A stretch of 64,000 nucleotides of DNA from Phlebotomus papatasi (Eukaryota > Arthropoda > Insecta > Diptera > Psychodidae), in the NCBI RefSeq assembly GCF_024763615.1, contig NC_077224.1, positions 60,026,712 through 60,090,711 of the forward strand. Reading direction: 5' to 3'. Of the stretch, positions 1 through 12,400 are shown piece after piece. Made by a program: the position numbers and the translations under genes. Each line of letters begins with the position of its first letter. The stretch's first letter is position 1. The notes under the pieces were generated by a model that was not told where the DNA came from, did not search any database, and saw nothing but the letters and a program-made list of their open reading frames with translations.

Positions 1-76
1 TTTCCATGATCAAAATGACTCTGTGGAATTTCAACGATTGAGAGGATTTTTAATTACTAATTAGTGCATTCCTTAC

Positions 77-433
77 CTTAATCCCAAATCCATTACCACA
101 TGACTGAGAGCAATCGGACCAGGACGAAAATGTCCACTCGAATTTCAAATTTGTCGGTGAACCCTGACCGAGTACCACGGCTTCAGAACTATTGGTGATG
201 TCACCGAAGAATTCAGCAGCTGTGATGTGTCGATGTGGCTGCTCATCGTTCAGAACTTCATCTCCAGCATTCTCAATGGCATTCAAGTGATGTCGAAAGT
301 TGGCACTTGGTTGAATAAGTGCTTGTTGTTGTGGTCTATCCAATTCCATGTCCAATTCCGGAAAGTACTGACCATTCCTCATGAGCATATCATGTCCTTT
401 TGAGTGACTGAAGCTCTGAAATGGCCACAATAG
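77..433 (-). CDS. nolo: exon l: linker followed by start of TSR8
   Basis: 357 nt, phase 0 to phase 0 (119 codons); acceptor ggatttgcag before 433 and donor gtaagg at 76-71. It begins LLWPFQSFSHSKGHDM, passes through a Gln-rich part (DRPQQQALIQPSANF) and an acidic/His part (LNDEQPHRHITAAEFFGDI) with an NSS sequon, and ends LKFEWTFSSWSDCSQSCGNG. That final stretch is the W-x-x-W and CxxSC start of another TSR, an O-fucosylation-competent one. The exon ends at GFGIK, so the rest of TSR8 and any further TSRs or PLAC domain must lie left of position 1. An ATG inside the frame is not a start; it lies in intron sequence or the linker. Confidence 0.92.
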
Positions 434-3400
434 CTGCAAATCCAATTATTGAAGCGATATTACGATTGAGAAATTCACTAAATACAATTATACTTTACAA
501 TTATTAGCTATAATAAGAGAAACTTTAAGCTCACACAAAAGTTTGTAAACTATTGCACAGAGGTATATAGCTTAATCAAACTTGGTAAAAATAAAATTAT
601 AGGAGAAAGTTTGTTATATTGGCAAAAACTTATTTGTTGTTTCAACTTTATTGCAATATATATTATTATTCCACCATTCTATTAATAACATTTTGCAAGC
701 GAGAAGTTTAAAATAGTCGACAGTCTCAATGAGTTAACAAACAATTTGGCATTAAAATAACGTAATCGAAATATTTTCATTAAAGAACTTCTTTACGATT
801 ATCACTCAATTAGGACTGTTAAGGCAGAAACACACTTTCGTTGAGAACTAGATGACAATAAGCCAAGACACATACCCGATAACCATGAAATTGAATGCAT
901 TCTTTATTATCAAATAAATTTTATGTTTACAGTTTTTCTCGGAAACCATTTCATTTCTTTTGAAAAACTCTTAATAAATAATGTGTAAAATAATTCAAAT
1001 AATTCGCTTTTATAGTATCAGCCTAATATTGATAGCACTTAGGAGATACATAGAAAAAAAAATTGTAAAAATGTTCGTAAATGTTTGTGAATCCATATGG
1101 GGGAATTATGAAATGCTCGTAAATCGTATAACTCACAAACAAATTCGTAAAAGTTTGTACATTTTTCACAAACATTGTTCGCAACATGATCACTTGACGA
1201 GCATTTTTTGTACTTTTACAAACATTTGTTCGTTGAAATTGTCCAGACTTACTTATACATACAATAGTTAGAAAACATAGTAAGATGCACTGGTAAAAAT
1301 AAAAGGATCAAATTGACCCTTTTCAAAAGGATGGATCGTATTTGACCCTTTGAAAGGTTCACTTTTGTATCTCTTGAAATTTAGTATGCACATTTATCAC
1401 GAATAATCATGTTTTATTGTAAACTTATTACTGATATCATATTTCTCTCATCTGAGCGAACACCAAAGATCACTTTTTCATTGTTTTTTTATTCGTTTAT
1501 TCTGGAATTAAATAGATGTCAAAACCGTGACCCTTTCGAAAGGTTCCTGGTGACCCTTTCAAAGAGTCAAATATGATCCATTCTTTGGAAAAGGGTCAAA
1601 TTGACCCTTTTATTTTTACCAGTGTGTCCTTCTGGAAATGAATCTATTTGGTCCTGAATATAAGACGTTTTGAAAAAAAAGTCAAAACATTTTTTTTCGA
1701 TTTTTATACTGAAATATCCAAAGTAAAAATAATAAGGGAGATTTCTAAATTAATACCTGTAAATTGAATCAAAACCGAAAATGTTAATTCATGTTATTGT
1801 CATTATTTTGCGTTTAGCAGATATGTGTCTTAGTTCATTTATTTATTTTTTGATTTTGACAGTAATTTACTTAATAAATAGTAATTGGGACTTAATTTTA
1901 TTTTACATGAATAACTCGGTAACGGTTTTTCAGCTTATATTCAAAAATCTTATTGATTGAAATATGTATTGATATTAGTTGCTTTAGATGTTGTAATAAA
2001 TATTGCAATAAACAAAATATCTATCAAAGGGAGAAACTAATTTTGTTAACAAACCGTTTATGTCAATTGTTTTACATTGGTATCACATTTGCGCATTAAA
2101 ATTTTAAAGCATTTCACATTAAATGTCGCTAACATTCGTTCAAATATGTGATGTCTGTTTGAATCACTTTTTAGAGTTCGTTTAATTTATTCATAAAGAG
2201 GTAAACTTGGTCTGTAAATTTTAAATTCACTTTAAACTTGAGTGTTTTCACATTAAAATATTAAATAAGAAATACATTAATGCCTTAAGGGGTTACGTAG
2301 GTCAAAAAGACTGGAAAAGAGCATATTTTCTCAAATTTTTTCAACATAATTAATTTTAATTTCTAAGCATATAAAAGTATTATAATTTAAACTATAGGGG
2401 AGACTGGGACAAAGTCACAAAAAGGATATTTTATTTTTTTACAAGCTACCCAAGTGCCCCATAAATTTCTAATTAGCGCAGTTTTATAGAAAATTTATCG
2501 CTCTACAACTTTGTTAAAGCCATTTTCCTCTACTTTGTATGGAAATACATTTATCGAGCTGTTTTCTAAAATGTAATTTTGTGAACATTCTCAAAAACGC
2601 TGGGGCAAATAGTACCAGGCGTGGGGTATTATCACAATTTGATTTGTTTTATAACGGGCTTCCGTAAATTAAAAAAAAATACCTAGATAGCATATTCTCA
2701 TAGGAAATTTATTCATCTACTCCTTTGTAAAACAGCGTTTTCTCTATCTGAATAAGAAAAATTCTTTTTAGGCTAATTTTAGAAAAACACACAAGAGACT
2801 GCGAATCGTTTGACCAATGCAAACAACAAGCGACGAGACATGGTAATAACGTTTATTTTCGCCGTAAGACATTAGAACAGAGGTGTGTAAAAACCGTTTG
2901 AAACCGAACAAACGTCAAATGAAACTTGTTCGTCAATTGTCAAAATGCTACCCGAACAAACTTATTTTGACGTATATTCGGTTTCAAACGATTCTTGCAC
3001 ACCCCTGCATTAGAAACTGCTTTGGTTTTTCTTACTTTTTGCTCCATACGTTTTGTTACTTTTTACCCCAAGTGGTCATTTTTAATAAAAGGAATTTCTG
3101 GAGATAAGAATCTTTGTAAAATTCTAAAATAGATAGCGGCTTTGTATTCAAAGAATCCAAATCATTTAGGAAATATTCATCAGTGCATCAATTTTGAAAA
3201 TAAAATAGGTAAAAAATGATATCTGCTGTAAGGAAATTATTTCAAAAACAGGGCTAAAAATTTCAATATTTTTTTATTTTCTAAATTCCTTGTTAGAATT
3301 CTAAGAAACTTACGATATTGGAGAAGCTCAACGGAGGCCATCGGTGGAAAAAATTTTAAGTTGCTATCTATTTTATCTTTAATGGTATTGAATTTTGAAA

Positions 3401-6400
3401 TTTTCGGTGTGTGATTTTTGCCCCAGTCTCCCCTATTTTCTGAAATTTTCAATGAAAAATTTTGAAAATTCAGCCATTGCGGCCTGATTTTTGGAGATTT
3501 CTTTGAAAAAACTTACTTTTTGATGAAGATTTCTCAGTGTATATTAATCGGAAATCAAAAAACCAAGTATTTCCTATTAGCTGATGAGTTAAACTCGTAC
3601 CTGAAATTTGAGTTTTTTTTGGAGGTTTTTGTACAAAAAATTACCATTTTTGGCGTATTTTACAACACTTTTTGATTTGTAAAATTAATTGAGATCAAGG
3701 AAAAAATCAATTGTTCAAGTACAAGTTTAACTCTTCAGCTATCAGGAAATATTTAGTGTTTTGTCAGATGAATATACTAACCGCGAAGTAAGTTTTTCAA
3801 AAACCGTCTCCAAAAATCCGTTCTCAACGACTGAATTTTCAAAATTGTGAAATGAAGTAAAGTGTGCCCTCAAGTCGACTGGTTCCTCAATTCGCCCGGT
3901 AGAGTTATTTATTCAATTTATTTATATTTGCACTAATATTTGGCGTATGATCTAACATTGTTAGGTCAATTATTTCATAAATAATTACGAATCAGTGACA
4001 ATTTTATAGAAATTCACCATTGAAACATTCAAATATTGACCACTGGTCGAGTCGAGGAACCGGTCGACTCGAAGGTACTTTACCTTACATACATATTTTA
4101 GAAAATATAGTTAAAATGTTGTAGCTTTATATGCTTATTAGATCGAATAATTTTTGTATTATGTTGACAAGAGACGTAGAGAAAATATGCTGGTTTTTTA
4201 GTCTTCGTGATCCACGTAACCCCTTAAATCAAGCGCCTGGCAAGTTGGCCTTTTTGTATGGAGCTATTTGAAGCCAATTCCTAAATTAATCTCAGACTCA
4301 GCTCACAGTGCTCAGCGGAAAATATTTATTTGAACAAAAATTTAGTATATTTATCCCTCCATACGGAAAGGTATCTTATGATACGAAAAAACTTCTCACT
4401 TTTTAAATATTTAGCATAACGGTAGCGAGTGCAAAAAAATCCCATATAAATTTAAATCGAAGTATAAGAAAGTGGCTTCAAATTTCAGGAAACTTGCCGG
4501 GGGTTGCCTTAAGTCAATTTAAGCCAATTTTTGCTGATCAAATTTACCGTATGATCAAAAGCCAGATCAAATTCAATTATTGATTCAAAGACAAAAGTCA
4601 CGCATTTGAAAGTTTATTAGTAGCAATTAATGTGATTTGCATTAATTTTTTTTATTACGGGTCCACCTGGAAGATGATTGCCCTGAAAATTAAAATTTTT
4701 ATGGGCAAACGTGGTAATACGGTCAAAGGGCAAGGTGGGCGTTGCCTAATTTTTGCAAGTAAAACTAAGATATTTTCTATAAAATACAAGAACCATTTTC
4801 TCTGTGGTTTCGATCTCAACACTTCGTCGTTCTACACTGAGAAAAAAAAGAGGGTGCGATTAACTTTTCTTCCTCGTAACTTTAACACTTTTTAGGTGTA
4901 AAAATATATCAACATTTTTTAATGTTAAATTAACACCTTTTTAATGGTAAAATTAACATGAAAGAAGGGTAACTTTAACCTATAATACACCTAAAAAGGG
5001 TAATATTTACACCGTTTTCGGATCAATACTGAAGGGTAAAATTAACATTTTCGGAATGTTATTTTAACTTTTTCGGATTTCTTTCAGTGTAGAAACCATT
5101 GATCATTCGCCACTTCAGGAAAAAGTTCACGGTCGCACAAAGGCGCGCCTATGCAAGATCCTGAATTTAATTCAGCCACGGATTTCTTTCAGTGTATACA
5201 AGCGGTAGGGGAAAGTGCTCTTCCTTCGAACGTTCATGCCTTCGAATAATGTGAATTTTCTCTTATTTATCCTAAGAGACTTATACACATTTCTATTAAA
5301 TATTAATTAGCATATCATCAATTATTGATAATTACGTGATAATTGTATGCAAGTCTCTTAGAAAAAATAAAAGAAAATTTACATTATTCGAAGTCATGAA
5401 CGTTCGAAAGGAGAGTACATTCCCCTAGTGATGAGCATCTATATTTGTATGTTTTGTATGTTAAATATTGCATTTTCAGTTGTTTCTTGTTTATTTTGTG
5501 TCTAAGAAAATATTGTGTGAGCTCTTGTTGGAAAATTTGGCTTTGAATGAGAAATGCTTCAGCGCGTAAAACTATAATCCGAAATGAAATGCATGGGAGA
5601 AAAAGCACAGGAAAAATAAATGAAAAGCTCTAGTAAAGCTCCTGTGAAGGCGTTAAGTCAAAGCAAAAGGAACGATTGAAAATTGCAAAGGGTGTAAGAG
5701 TGAATATATAGCGTGTATTTCGGATGTATGTATATTTTATTTTAAATATAAAGCAAAATTGCAATAAAATAATTACCTATTGAGTGTCCATAATCAAGTG
5801 TATTGAGTGGTTGTGTACGTGGTGTTAAGTGAAAGCGACAGAAGAAGAGAAAAAATAGTGGAGCACAAATAAATATGTTCAAACTAAATTGCTTTTCAAA
5901 ATAATTATAACCATAAATCTGAATGGGAAAAGGCAAACTTTTTCCAATTGAATTTCTCCAAGGAACAATTCATGAGACTGGTAACTGAGCTTACAGAGGA
6001 ATAGCTCAACATATCCCGGAACAGTAAACTCAGAGGGAATTTCAGAAACTTGTGCTACAGTTAAAAAAAAAACTTTCAACTACAATTTTTTCCCATTTCT
6101 ACTACTTTTTTATTCTTTGTATTTCAGTGAAAAACAGCAAGTTTTCAATATATTTATGACCAGAATTACTTCTTCAAATGGTTTTCTCGTCTACGTTTTT
6201 TTTTCTCATGGCAATAATTTTTCAATTAAATTGTATCTGGAAAAAAAGTGAAAATTCGAACAAAACATTCCAGACACTAATATGAAAATGTTGAAAGAAT
6301 TATTTGGTGGATGGTCAGAAAAAATAGGCAGACATAAATCACTATAAATAGAGAATTATTGTGTAACAGTGGAGAGATAGAAAGTGTGTAGCATAAAATC

Positions 6401-9400
6401 ACTGTTTGTGGTTGTTCTTATTGTGAGTTTTATGGCAAGGGGAGAAATAAATTCAATGAAAAGCCATAAACATCAATATAAAATGTGGATGTTCGAAAAT
6501 TGACACTGTTGTGGGTGGGAAAACTATATATATGTATGTGCGGTAGTGAAAAATTGTATATATGTCTCGTGGTCAAACAAGAGGAAGGGGGTGTTAAAAA
6601 AAAGAGCCAATAAAATTGTGGGAAATCCGTGATTTATGAACAATACAGAAATTATTTCTTTTAAAATAAAAATTATTGCATGCGTTATTCAATGCTTTCC
6701 ATACTTTTAAGATACCGTGCCCTAAATTGCAAAATTGTTGACTTTTTTTTTTAAACTTAAGTGGCCCGAAAGTATAACATTCACAGTATAATAATTGTGT
6801 TGAAAATATTACGAGGTGTTAAGTATGTAAAATATTGAAATTGCTAAACTTTTCCATCTCACCTGAAGACTGGCCAGGAGATGCTGAAAGTGTGGCAAAG
6901 GAATTGTTCTTGTACCAGAGCTAGTAGCAGACTTTGTGGTGTAATCTGAAGCAGTCAGTTGTGAGCGAGATCTAAAAGGCTCCTACCAAGAAATAATTAT
7001 TTAGCAGAGAATTAGTAAATGCAGATAATTATTTTAGACAGTCAAAAAGCAATTTGGTCAGTCGGAAAATTTGTTAAAAAGCAACTATTGATTCTGTGAA
7101 TGTGTTACATTGCGATGCAACTGTTAACAATTCCGATTTAAAAGTTAATGATATTAGAGGAAAGTGAATAAGTTAAATTGATATCTCGCTCCTTGGAAAT
7201 CACAAAGGGTTGATTCAGCATTTTTCGCAATTTTAAGGTTTAAATACTGTTAAGGCCTCTACACATTGAGAGCAATTTTTGTAAAAAATTACATTTTTGA
7301 AGGAAATCATGAAACTTTTGTAGGCGGAAACGTCACAACTCTGTCAAGTTGAAAAAAAAAATGCAATTGAAATGAAAGAGAATTATATAAAGATGATATG
7401 GAGCCACTAAATTTCGTTAAAGATAGATAACAGTTTGTCCTATTTTAAATTAAATAAATTGAACTGAAATTGAATTGAATTGAAATTTAATCTTTCATGC
7501 CTCTTCATGAAAAATGGTTCAGAATGAGTTGGCCCTTATAATTTCCAAGGAGCGATATAGAAATTTGCAATATATTTTCAAATAACCAACTAAAGAGAAC
7601 ATTGATAAACAATTTGAATGTTCATAAACATTTGGCCAATAGGTCTGAAAAAAAAGAAACTTCAGCTGTCTGAATTGCCCTACCCTCCCACGTCAGGAGT
7701 AATAAGATAAAATTTCTTGATGTAATACATGTAGAAATGATTGGAAAATTATTGTTTGACCTTTATTGGTCCACTTTAGTAGAGTATTATTAAATATTAA
7801 AATTTTGTCAAATGGACAAATGATAAATGTACTACATAGCTTAAAACGCATTATATGACATTCAAAATATGAATACACTTTTTCTTAACTACATTTCCAA
7901 TTACACATATTAATTAAAAACAGTGCTTAAGTGTTATTCCTGAAGAGGAACTCAAATATTTTTGGCTATTGAGACAACTTTGAATAATCGTATTTTTAAT
8001 TTCAATCACAGGATTTTTAGAAAAATAAAATAATTAATAATAACAACGGACAGTATAAAATCAATTTTCGGCAAAAATTGTTTTTTTGACACTTTAACAT
8101 TTCCTCTTAATATTAGTTCAAACTATTATTTCCTTAAAAAGAGCGATTTTCGATGAAATTTTTTTCTAGTAAAGAGGTCTTTATACTATAAGGATGGAGT
8201 GAAATTAGAACTTCATTAGATTAAACACTTTTAATAACCGAAAATGTCGAGCGGTACAAACGCAATTTAAACCCAGGAAAACTATATTTCAAAGCTTATT
8301 TCCTACCTCTTAATCAGTTGCGTTAAATATACAGTACACTCTCTCTGAATCGGGCATATGGGGCAAAATGTAATCCAGATTATCGAGAGATTTGGGCATC
8401 AAAATCATTATAAATTCCCACAAAAAGCGCTCAAATTTACATACATTTCGGGGAAATACAGCGAATTTGAAAAAGATTGCTTTAAAATCATACGTGAAAA
8501 TCGTCAACAAAATTTTGCGCCCGATTGAAAAAGAGCCGATTGATCGAGAGTCTACTGTAATGAGCTATATTTTAAAAATATTTACAATATTCGTAATACA
8601 ATAATCGTTTGCTCTATTTATCTCTTCTCCTACTTTTTGTTACATAAAACAGCCTGAATGGCTCACCATGTAATACACTCTTTCTGAACTGTACGTTCCG
8701 AAAGATTGAATAAATTGAATTGAATTGAATTGAATTGAATTGAATTGAATTGAATTGAATTGAATATTCACCAAGAAATACTAAAAATATTTCTAATCTT
8801 TCGCCAAAATTCCGAATGGGTCGAAATACCGAAAAGCCAAAATACCGAATGGACCAAAATCTCGGAAATCCAAAATCCATAACGCCAAAACCCAGAATAG
8901 GTCGCAATCCTGAAAATCCAAAATCCCGGAAATCTTAAATCCCGGGAATTCAAAATCCCGAAAGCAAAAATCCCAAATGGGTTTAAATCCTGAAAATCCA
9001 TAATCCCGGAAATCCAAAATACCAAAATCTAAAAACCAGAATGGTCGAAATCCAGAAAATCCAAAATCCCAAATAGGTCAAAATCCCGGAAAGCAAAAAA
9101 TTCCGAAAGCTAAATAGTTAAATTCATTTTCAGGAATATTTTTTCGGGATTTGGCCACCGAGATTTTGGCGTTCAGAATTTTGGCGTTCAAGATTCTGGC
9201 CCATACGGGATTTTGATCCATTTGAAATTTTAGCCCATTCGGGATTTTTAACCATTCGAGATTTTGGCTTTCGGGATCTTGACTATCACTCTTTTTCAAA
9301 CGTTTTACGCATGACTATCCTTTTCTTTCACACTCAAGCATGTGCTCACTAGAACAAAAAAAAGTTTGGTTAGGGTATTTAGGATACAGATAGGGGCAAG

Positions 9401-12400
9401 TGGTGCTATATTAGGCTGGAGCTTGAAAACGCTATTATTTCATATTTCTAATCGGAGGTGGACTTTAACGTAATGTAATTTAATGGGTCCAGCTTCCTTT
9501 AGAAATATTTTCGAAAAAAATAACCTTTTTCAAAGCAGTCTCATGGCCATGTCACATATAAGATTAATATTAAGATTAATACTTTCTGAACTGGGAGAAT
9601 CCCAAAAAAAAAAGATAGCAAGTGTTTTATCTTGCCTCTCTCTCGTGTTTCGCTCGAAAACTGACCGAATCACAGTTGGCACGCATGGAAAATTGCTCGA
9701 ATTGCCAATAATACGATACAGAAAACAATTAATACGAACAGTAATATCTTACTCATCGTATTACTCCACTAGAGTGTACTCTTTCTAACACACGTGATAC
9801 TCCATTTGAAATTTTGCATACTATATACCTCTCTCTCCGGCTTTTCTTAATATTAATATTCATCTTATATGTGACACCACGGTCAGTTGAATGTAGCCTT
9901 ATCTCTCCCTATGCAATAAGTTTTAAAGAAAAGCGAAAGAAATTTTAATTTAATTTAGAAATGTTTCAAATGATTAAAGATTGACCACGATTTTAAATAT
10001 TTTGCTGACCAAATTTGATTATTACTGACCAAATGCTTTTGAGATTTAGAATATACTTGGTACAGTTTAACCCTTTAAGGACGAGAGGGTTAAAAATCGT
10101 GGGTCCGAAAAAATCGTTTTTTTTCTGACTTTTTAGAGCAAAACACAACTTTAGATGATCGTAGGAAAAATGTCATTTTTGGGTCACCGGTGACCCAATC
10201 GTCCCTAAAGGATTAAAAAAGTGACGATATTTTCTGACATTCCCCTATAAATTAACAATATCCTTAGATTGTAAGATTATAAACAGAACTGATTCTAATA
10301 CTAAAATCTTCATTTGTCATTAGGAAAAATCAACGATTTTCTGTTTTTCTTTATATCTTTTAAGAACGGAAAAATAAAATTCAAATTCGATATTAATTTT
10401 TCTAAAAACAACCTTGCTGATCATTTTTTGTTTTAAAATCTAGAACTGTATCAATGCCCAAGAAAACTTTCTTTATTTTGTATTTTAATTTTTTAAGTTA
10501 CTAGATGTGTTTTTTTTTACATTTTAATTTGACTAAATATTGTTAAATGTTTTCTTTTCGGGGTTCTTCCGTTCCTTACAGAGAGTTACTAAAAATTTTA
10601 AGATCAAGTAGCTGAATTAAGCGAAAACTCAAATTTCTCGTTAGAAGAGGGCTTTGTGAGGATTCAGAGCGTTGTAATTTTAAAAAGGAATTGCCAAGTA
10701 ACTTGAGCACAATGTAGAAATGTGTAATGTTAGTTTTGATGAAGCAAAAGGTGGGAAAAGATCCAACCCAGAAGGTATGTTTGGGCGGAAAATCTCGCTA
10801 AAGCTAAAGTGTTTTAGAAGCAAAAGTTGTCGAATAATTATTCATTAAAATAATTATGATAATTAAATGTAAAACAAGATTTCTGTCATGGGGGTTCGAG
10901 AGGGGGGGGAAAGGGCTCAAAATCCTCTCCAGTTTCTCACTCATCCATTTTACACATTACAATTTAACTTTGTTGCTGCTAACTTCCACCCCAATGGCGC
11001 ACATTATCTCACTCCGGTATCTCATCCACTTCCTCCATGGGCCCCATTGCGCCATTTGCATTTAAGTTCGCTGTACCCCACAGGAACATACACTTTCACC
11101 CCTATAGGGTTGGGTTTTTTGGTAGGTGAATGGAATTTACCTCTAATTAGAGATACTCAAATTCAACCACTCTTCTGCATTGCTGCTTATCCACAAATCA
11201 CCCCCCAAACAAACATCTTCTCTTCTGGAGAAATTTAAAAGTCCTCCCCAGAGAAAAGGGCAGGTGCTTCACGAAATTAGCACGAAAAAAATAAACACTC
11301 GCCAATGCCTCTAATTGAATAATATTCTGGACATTTGCAAGCTTCGGAAATATTGCTTAAGGATTAATTTAGATTTCAGAGACTAATTACCTCAGACTCA
11401 TCGTGTTCATGGTCCTCCCCCAAGACACCGGTGGAGCTGGATTTGTGCCTATTTCCTCCTTTGTGTGGATCACGTGATTTCCCCTTAGAACTGAAAGTCA
11501 ATTTAATAATTAATGGTGAGACTTGCTAAATTTTTCACCAGACGATGCCGTGTTAGATGGGAAAATCAGAAAATATTCTTGTTTTTCACCCATGAGGCCC
11601 GTACAATGTGACATTTTCACCAGAGAAGGGTGGTAGGACATACACATATCTGCATTATTTATTACAAACAGGTAGATCGTAGGTGAAAAAAAAACGAATC
11701 GTCTCTCCAAACTCAAGCTCAGGGTTAATATCCGCCTCATGGTAAAATATTCAAAAGAATACTTCTATGTACAAGAGTGTGTGACAATAAAATGAGCAAA
11801 AAGGGGTACTGCTTTAAAAAGTTTTTGGATTTACATTGATTTTCGGAACTTTCTCGAGGTAAAAACACTGTAGATAAATTCTAACACAGACAAATCAATT
11901 GAGCATATGGTCGTTTGCATCAGCTGGTGTCGTATAAAAGTTTTATCTACTTTCCATTGAGATTGTTTTTATTTTGAATACTTTATTCCACGTGATTTCT
12001 GATACAGAAAAAGATTTAGTCAAGAAAAACCTCTATTTTTTTTGCAAAAATACAATATTACGGCTGTAAACAGTCGTAGTTTGATTATTTAAAAAAGTTT
12101 TGGGTAAAAGATGCATAATGTTCTACTTCAAGAAATTGTTAAGAATATTCGAAAATTCAAATTGAATTTCGAATATTTAAACTTTTCACAAAATAGTGGG
12201 AATTTATGAAAAATTAGAAAAATTATAATAAATCATATAGGGAAAAGCACGCCACATTCGGACGACCTAAGCTTTGAACGACGCATTTTTTCCGTCATAT
12301 TTTTAATTAATTTGATACATTTTTAATATTATAATTTAATAGCTAGTACAGTGCCTCATATTTCCTGAAATTATCCATTTGTGTTATTTATTAAGAACAT

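Larger units (their letters stand above)
434..6862 (-). other. intron k-l, 6.4 kb
   Basis: Contains MITEs at 1288-1624, 2395-3435 (with a nested one at 2878-3007), 4835-5089 and 5206-5427, plus a TTTGTAAAAG/TTCGTAAA repeat at about 1048-1270. 434-980, 1630-2390, 3440-4830 and 5430-6860 are AT-rich with nothing I can classify; 2290-4220 is bracketed by 'ggggttacgt' and 'cacgtaacccctta', suggesting a larger old insertion around the 2395 element. Confidence 0.75.
6983..11390 (-). other. intron j-k, 4.4 kb
   Basis: Holds MITEs at 7182-7559, 8330-8562, 9547-9881 and 10070-10218, a (TTGAA)n tract (8710-8765) and a CCCGAAA-type foldback repeat (8790-9290). The block 10880-11240 near exon j is distinctly less AT-rich and apparently single copy; its function is unknown. 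Confidence 0.78.

Noticed and set aside
6863..6970. Alternative acceptor ccttttag for exon k
   Set aside because: It breaks the reading frame from exon j; the acceptor 12 nt upstream preserves phase 0 and an open frame.
8614..9025. Overlapping minus frames rich in FGF and FW
   Set aside because: Produced by the TTGAA microsatellite and CCCGAAA-type repeats; three frames are open together.
10888..11238. 116-codon plus-strand frame
   Set aside because: No recognisable motif; it is explained by the locally lower AT content, which lowers stop-codon frequency.
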